DNA of 8,164 nucleotides from Pirellulaceae bacterium (lineage in GTDB: Bacteria > Planctomycetota > Planctomycetia > Pirellulales > Pirellulaceae), in assembly GCA_013002105.1 (NCBI GenBank), contig JABDKS010000433.1, positions 1 through 8,164 on the forward strand, given 5' to 3'. A model generated the notes under the pieces. It made no database searches, was not told where the DNA came from, and worked only from the letters and a program-made list of their open reading frames with translations. Of this stretch, positions 7,325 to 8,164 are shown in pieces (within the stretch, counting starts at the first letter, position 1; each line of letters starts with the position of its first letter). The position numbers and the translations under genes were made by a program.

Positions 7325-7342
7325 CCAGGTGCGCGGCACTGG
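7325..7342 (+). terminator. Possible hairpin terminator after sdhB
   Basis: Three bases after the sdhB stop, CCAG-G-TGC (7325-7332) pairs with GCACTGG (7336-7342), a 7-bp stem with one bulged G and a 3-nt loop. An alternative pairing joins 7322-7329 with the CCTGGAC at 7353-7359. No U-tract follows directly, so this is not a textbook intrinsic terminator; it may be a processing or stability hairpin. Confidence 0.3.
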
Positions 7343-7404
7343 ACGTGTTGTGCCTGGACCATTTTGCAAATCGGTTTTGAGAGACCGCGAGGGCAGGTTT
7401 TCAC

Positions 7405-7475
7405 GTTGCGCGTTTCCGGTAAGCCGACACGTCAGCGAGGCAACACGAATATCAACTCGTCCCGGGCTCACGCAT
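7405..7475. repeat. Foldback repeat unit A (diverged)
   Basis: This 71-bp copy begins GTTGCGC and ends CTCACGCAT. It is roughly 80% identical to units B and C, with 15 differences from B by hand alignment. The half-sites GTCAGCGAGG and CTCACGCAT are kept, but the inner arm complementarity is degraded. It abuts unit B, with three bases between them. Confidence 0.7.
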
Positions 7476-7551
7476 GTAGTTGCGCTGTTCACGTAACCCG
7501 ACGCGTCAGCGAGGGACTACTAATATTGGCTCGTCCCTCGCTCACGCATCG
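7475..7551. repeat. Foldback repeat unit B
   Basis: This 77-bp copy matches unit C (7615-7691) at all but two adjacent positions, a displacement of exactly 140 bases. It contains inverted arms (AACCCGACGCGTCAGCGAGG... and its near-complement ...CCTCGCTCACGCAT) around an AT-containing centre (TACTAATATTGG). The right arm stops at CATCG and lacks the GGGTT that would complete the palindrome in copy C. Confidence 0.85.
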
Positions 7552-7594
7552 ATGCTGTGATTTTATCAATTCGGCTAAATCAGACGTGTCAATG

Positions 7595-7751
7595 GTAACC
7601 CGAATCGTCAGTTTTGTAGTTGCGCCTTTCACGTAACCCGACGCGTCAGCGAGGGACTACTAATATTGGCTCGTCCCTCGCTCACGCATCGGGTTATGAA
7701 AAACCTATACGTCACGCGAAAGCGGAATTCAAAACTGACGCGTCGGGTTAT
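7595..7751. repeat. Outer inverted repeat enclosing unit C
   Basis: Positions 7595-7615 and 7731-7751 are 21-bp inverted repeats with three mismatches. Both are made from the same TAACCCGA...CGTCAG core as the left arm of the foldback unit, each followed by TTTT (AAAA on the other strand). Unit C therefore sits nested inside a larger palindrome built from the same module. Confidence 0.65.
7615..7695. repeat. Foldback repeat unit C (complete palindrome)
   Basis: This is the most complete copy. The left arm (7635-7656) and right arm (7674-7695) are 22-bp inverted repeats with two mismatches, around a 17-nt centre. It can form a long hairpin on either strand. The structure resembles a non-autonomous foldback (MITE- or REP-like) element. 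The near identity with unit B suggests recent duplication or gene conversion. Confidence 0.85.
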
Positions 7752-7809
7752 CAACAACCAACGACTCACGCAAAAGCCTTACTACAAAGAAGCGCCAACC
7801 AGGTTTCGT
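7696..7809. other. Intergenic tail of repeat cluster
   Basis: This is sequence between the complete foldback unit and the REP copy. It includes the right half of the outer inverted repeat (7731-7751) and two similar 14-mers (7711-7724 and 7765-7778, both based on TCACGC followed by AAAGC). The open frames running through it are translations of repeats and are not supported as genes. Confidence 0.5.
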
Positions 7810-7833
7810 GCCAGGACAGGTCCCGGCCTACGA
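7810..7833. repeat. Second copy of the edge REP palindrome
   Basis: This 24-base stretch matches positions 28-51 with one difference. It holds GCCAGGAC (7810-7817), AG, then GTCCCGGC (7820-7827), where the one T-to-C change breaks the perfect 8-bp stem, and then CTACGA. Here only a single half of the double palindrome is present. It lies near the 3' end of the receiver-domain gene. Confidence 0.8.
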
Positions 7834-7860
7834 TTGGGCCTACGATTGGGCCTACGATCG
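7825..7860. repeat. Three 12-bp tandem repeats
   Basis: GGCCTACGATTG occurs at 7825-7836 and 7837-7848, and as GGCCTACGATCG at 7849-7860. The first unit overlaps the tail of the REP copy, so the array appears to have grown from the REP edge, plausibly by replication slippage. It ends 14 bases before the stop codon of the receiver gene. Confidence 0.85.
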
Positions 7861-7874
7861 AGGTGCTCGCTTTG

Positions 7875-8164
7875 CTACGCGTGTGCCAACATCGGCGTGC
7901 TGTGGATCATCAAGCGTTTGTGATCTCGCACGATCCGCATGAATTTCGCCTCGTCGACGGGCTTGGTCATGTAGTCGTTGACATGTAGTTCATCGCATCG
8001 TTGACGGATTTCTGGATTCGTCGATGCGGTCAGCATCACGGTGGTGATTTTGTGAGGCTGGTTGATCATGGATTCCAGAACGTCAATCCCGGTCCCGTCG
8101 GGGAGATTGACATCCAGGAGCAGCAGATCTGGGATGGGAGCGCGAGCAAAGATACCTTGTCGAG
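7875..8164 (-). CDS. Response regulator receiver domain, C-terminal part (start outside window)
   Basis: This is a CheY-like receiver (REC) domain that accepts phosphate from a histidine kinase or phosphotransfer protein. The frame is open to the window edge, so the N-terminus is missing; 95 complete codons plus the stop are visible. The phospho-acceptor aspartate is in LLLLDVNLPDG (codon 8112-8114), the switch threonine is in VMLTAS (codon 8028-8030), and the conserved lysine-proline is in YMTKPVD (lysine codon 7962-7964). The protein ends about 25 residues after that lysine with no output domain, so it is either a single-domain regulator or the C-terminal receiver of a hybrid kinase. The first in-frame ATG (8069) lies inside the domain after the phospho-acceptor Asp and is not the start. 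It is transcribed convergently toward sdhB. Confidence 0.9.
   Translation of the reverse strand, partial: RQGIFARAPIPDLLLLDVNLPDGTGIDVLESMINQPHKITTVMLTASTNPEIRQRCDELHVNDYMTKPVDEAKFMRIVRDHKRLMIHSTPMLAHA

Noticed and set aside
7405..7695. CRISPR array
   Set aside because: Units are self-complementary, of 71-81 bp, irregularly spaced and only three. There are no unique similar-length spacers and no cas genes in the window.
7364..7988. Plus-strand open frames of 90, 122 and 85 residues through the repeat region
   Set aside because: Their translations are repeat-derived (TRQRG...LAHASGY-type phrases) and two overlap the receiver gene in antisense. No domain or start signal is visible.

Overview
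The window looks like a chromosomal segment of a planctomycete, most likely Pirellulaceae (Rhodopirellula-like). This is inferred from the Bacillus-type three-subunit succinate dehydrogenase with a cytochrome b558-family anchor, the mostly absent Shine-Dalgarno sequences, the moderate GC content, and intergenic repeats of a kind I associate with Rhodopirellula genomes. No database search was possible.

Layout. Positions 1-46 hold a double palindrome (REP-like). Positions 47-400 contain no convincing gene. On the minus strand lie a GntP-family permease (1652-3163) and, downstream of it, an M24 Xaa-Pro aminopeptidase-like enzyme (401-1531). They could share a transcript, since no hairpin-plus-U-tract terminator is visible between them. 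A 310-bp divergent intergenic region with three stem-loops (3164-3473) separates them from the plus-strand cluster sdhC-sdhA-sdhB (3474-7322). This cluster encodes a diheme membrane anchor, the FAD subunit and the iron-sulfur subunit of respiratory complex II. Together these oxidise succinate to fumarate and pass electrons through FAD, the [2Fe-2S], [4Fe-4S] and [3Fe-4S] clusters and two hemes to the membrane quinone.

Positions 7323-7874 form a repeat-rich gap between the convergent 3' ends of sdhB and a response regulator. It holds three copies of a ~71-bp foldback unit, an outer inverted repeat around the third copy, a second copy of the left-edge REP palindrome, and three 12-bp tandem units that start from the tail of that REP. 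The right edge (7875-8164, minus strand) is the C-terminal part of a CheY-like receiver domain whose start lies outside the window.

The protein-coding part is ordinary core and transport metabolism. I found no evidence for a novel defence or biosynthetic system. The least-explained sequence is the repeat cluster, its REP counterpart at the other edge, and the structured sdh leader.
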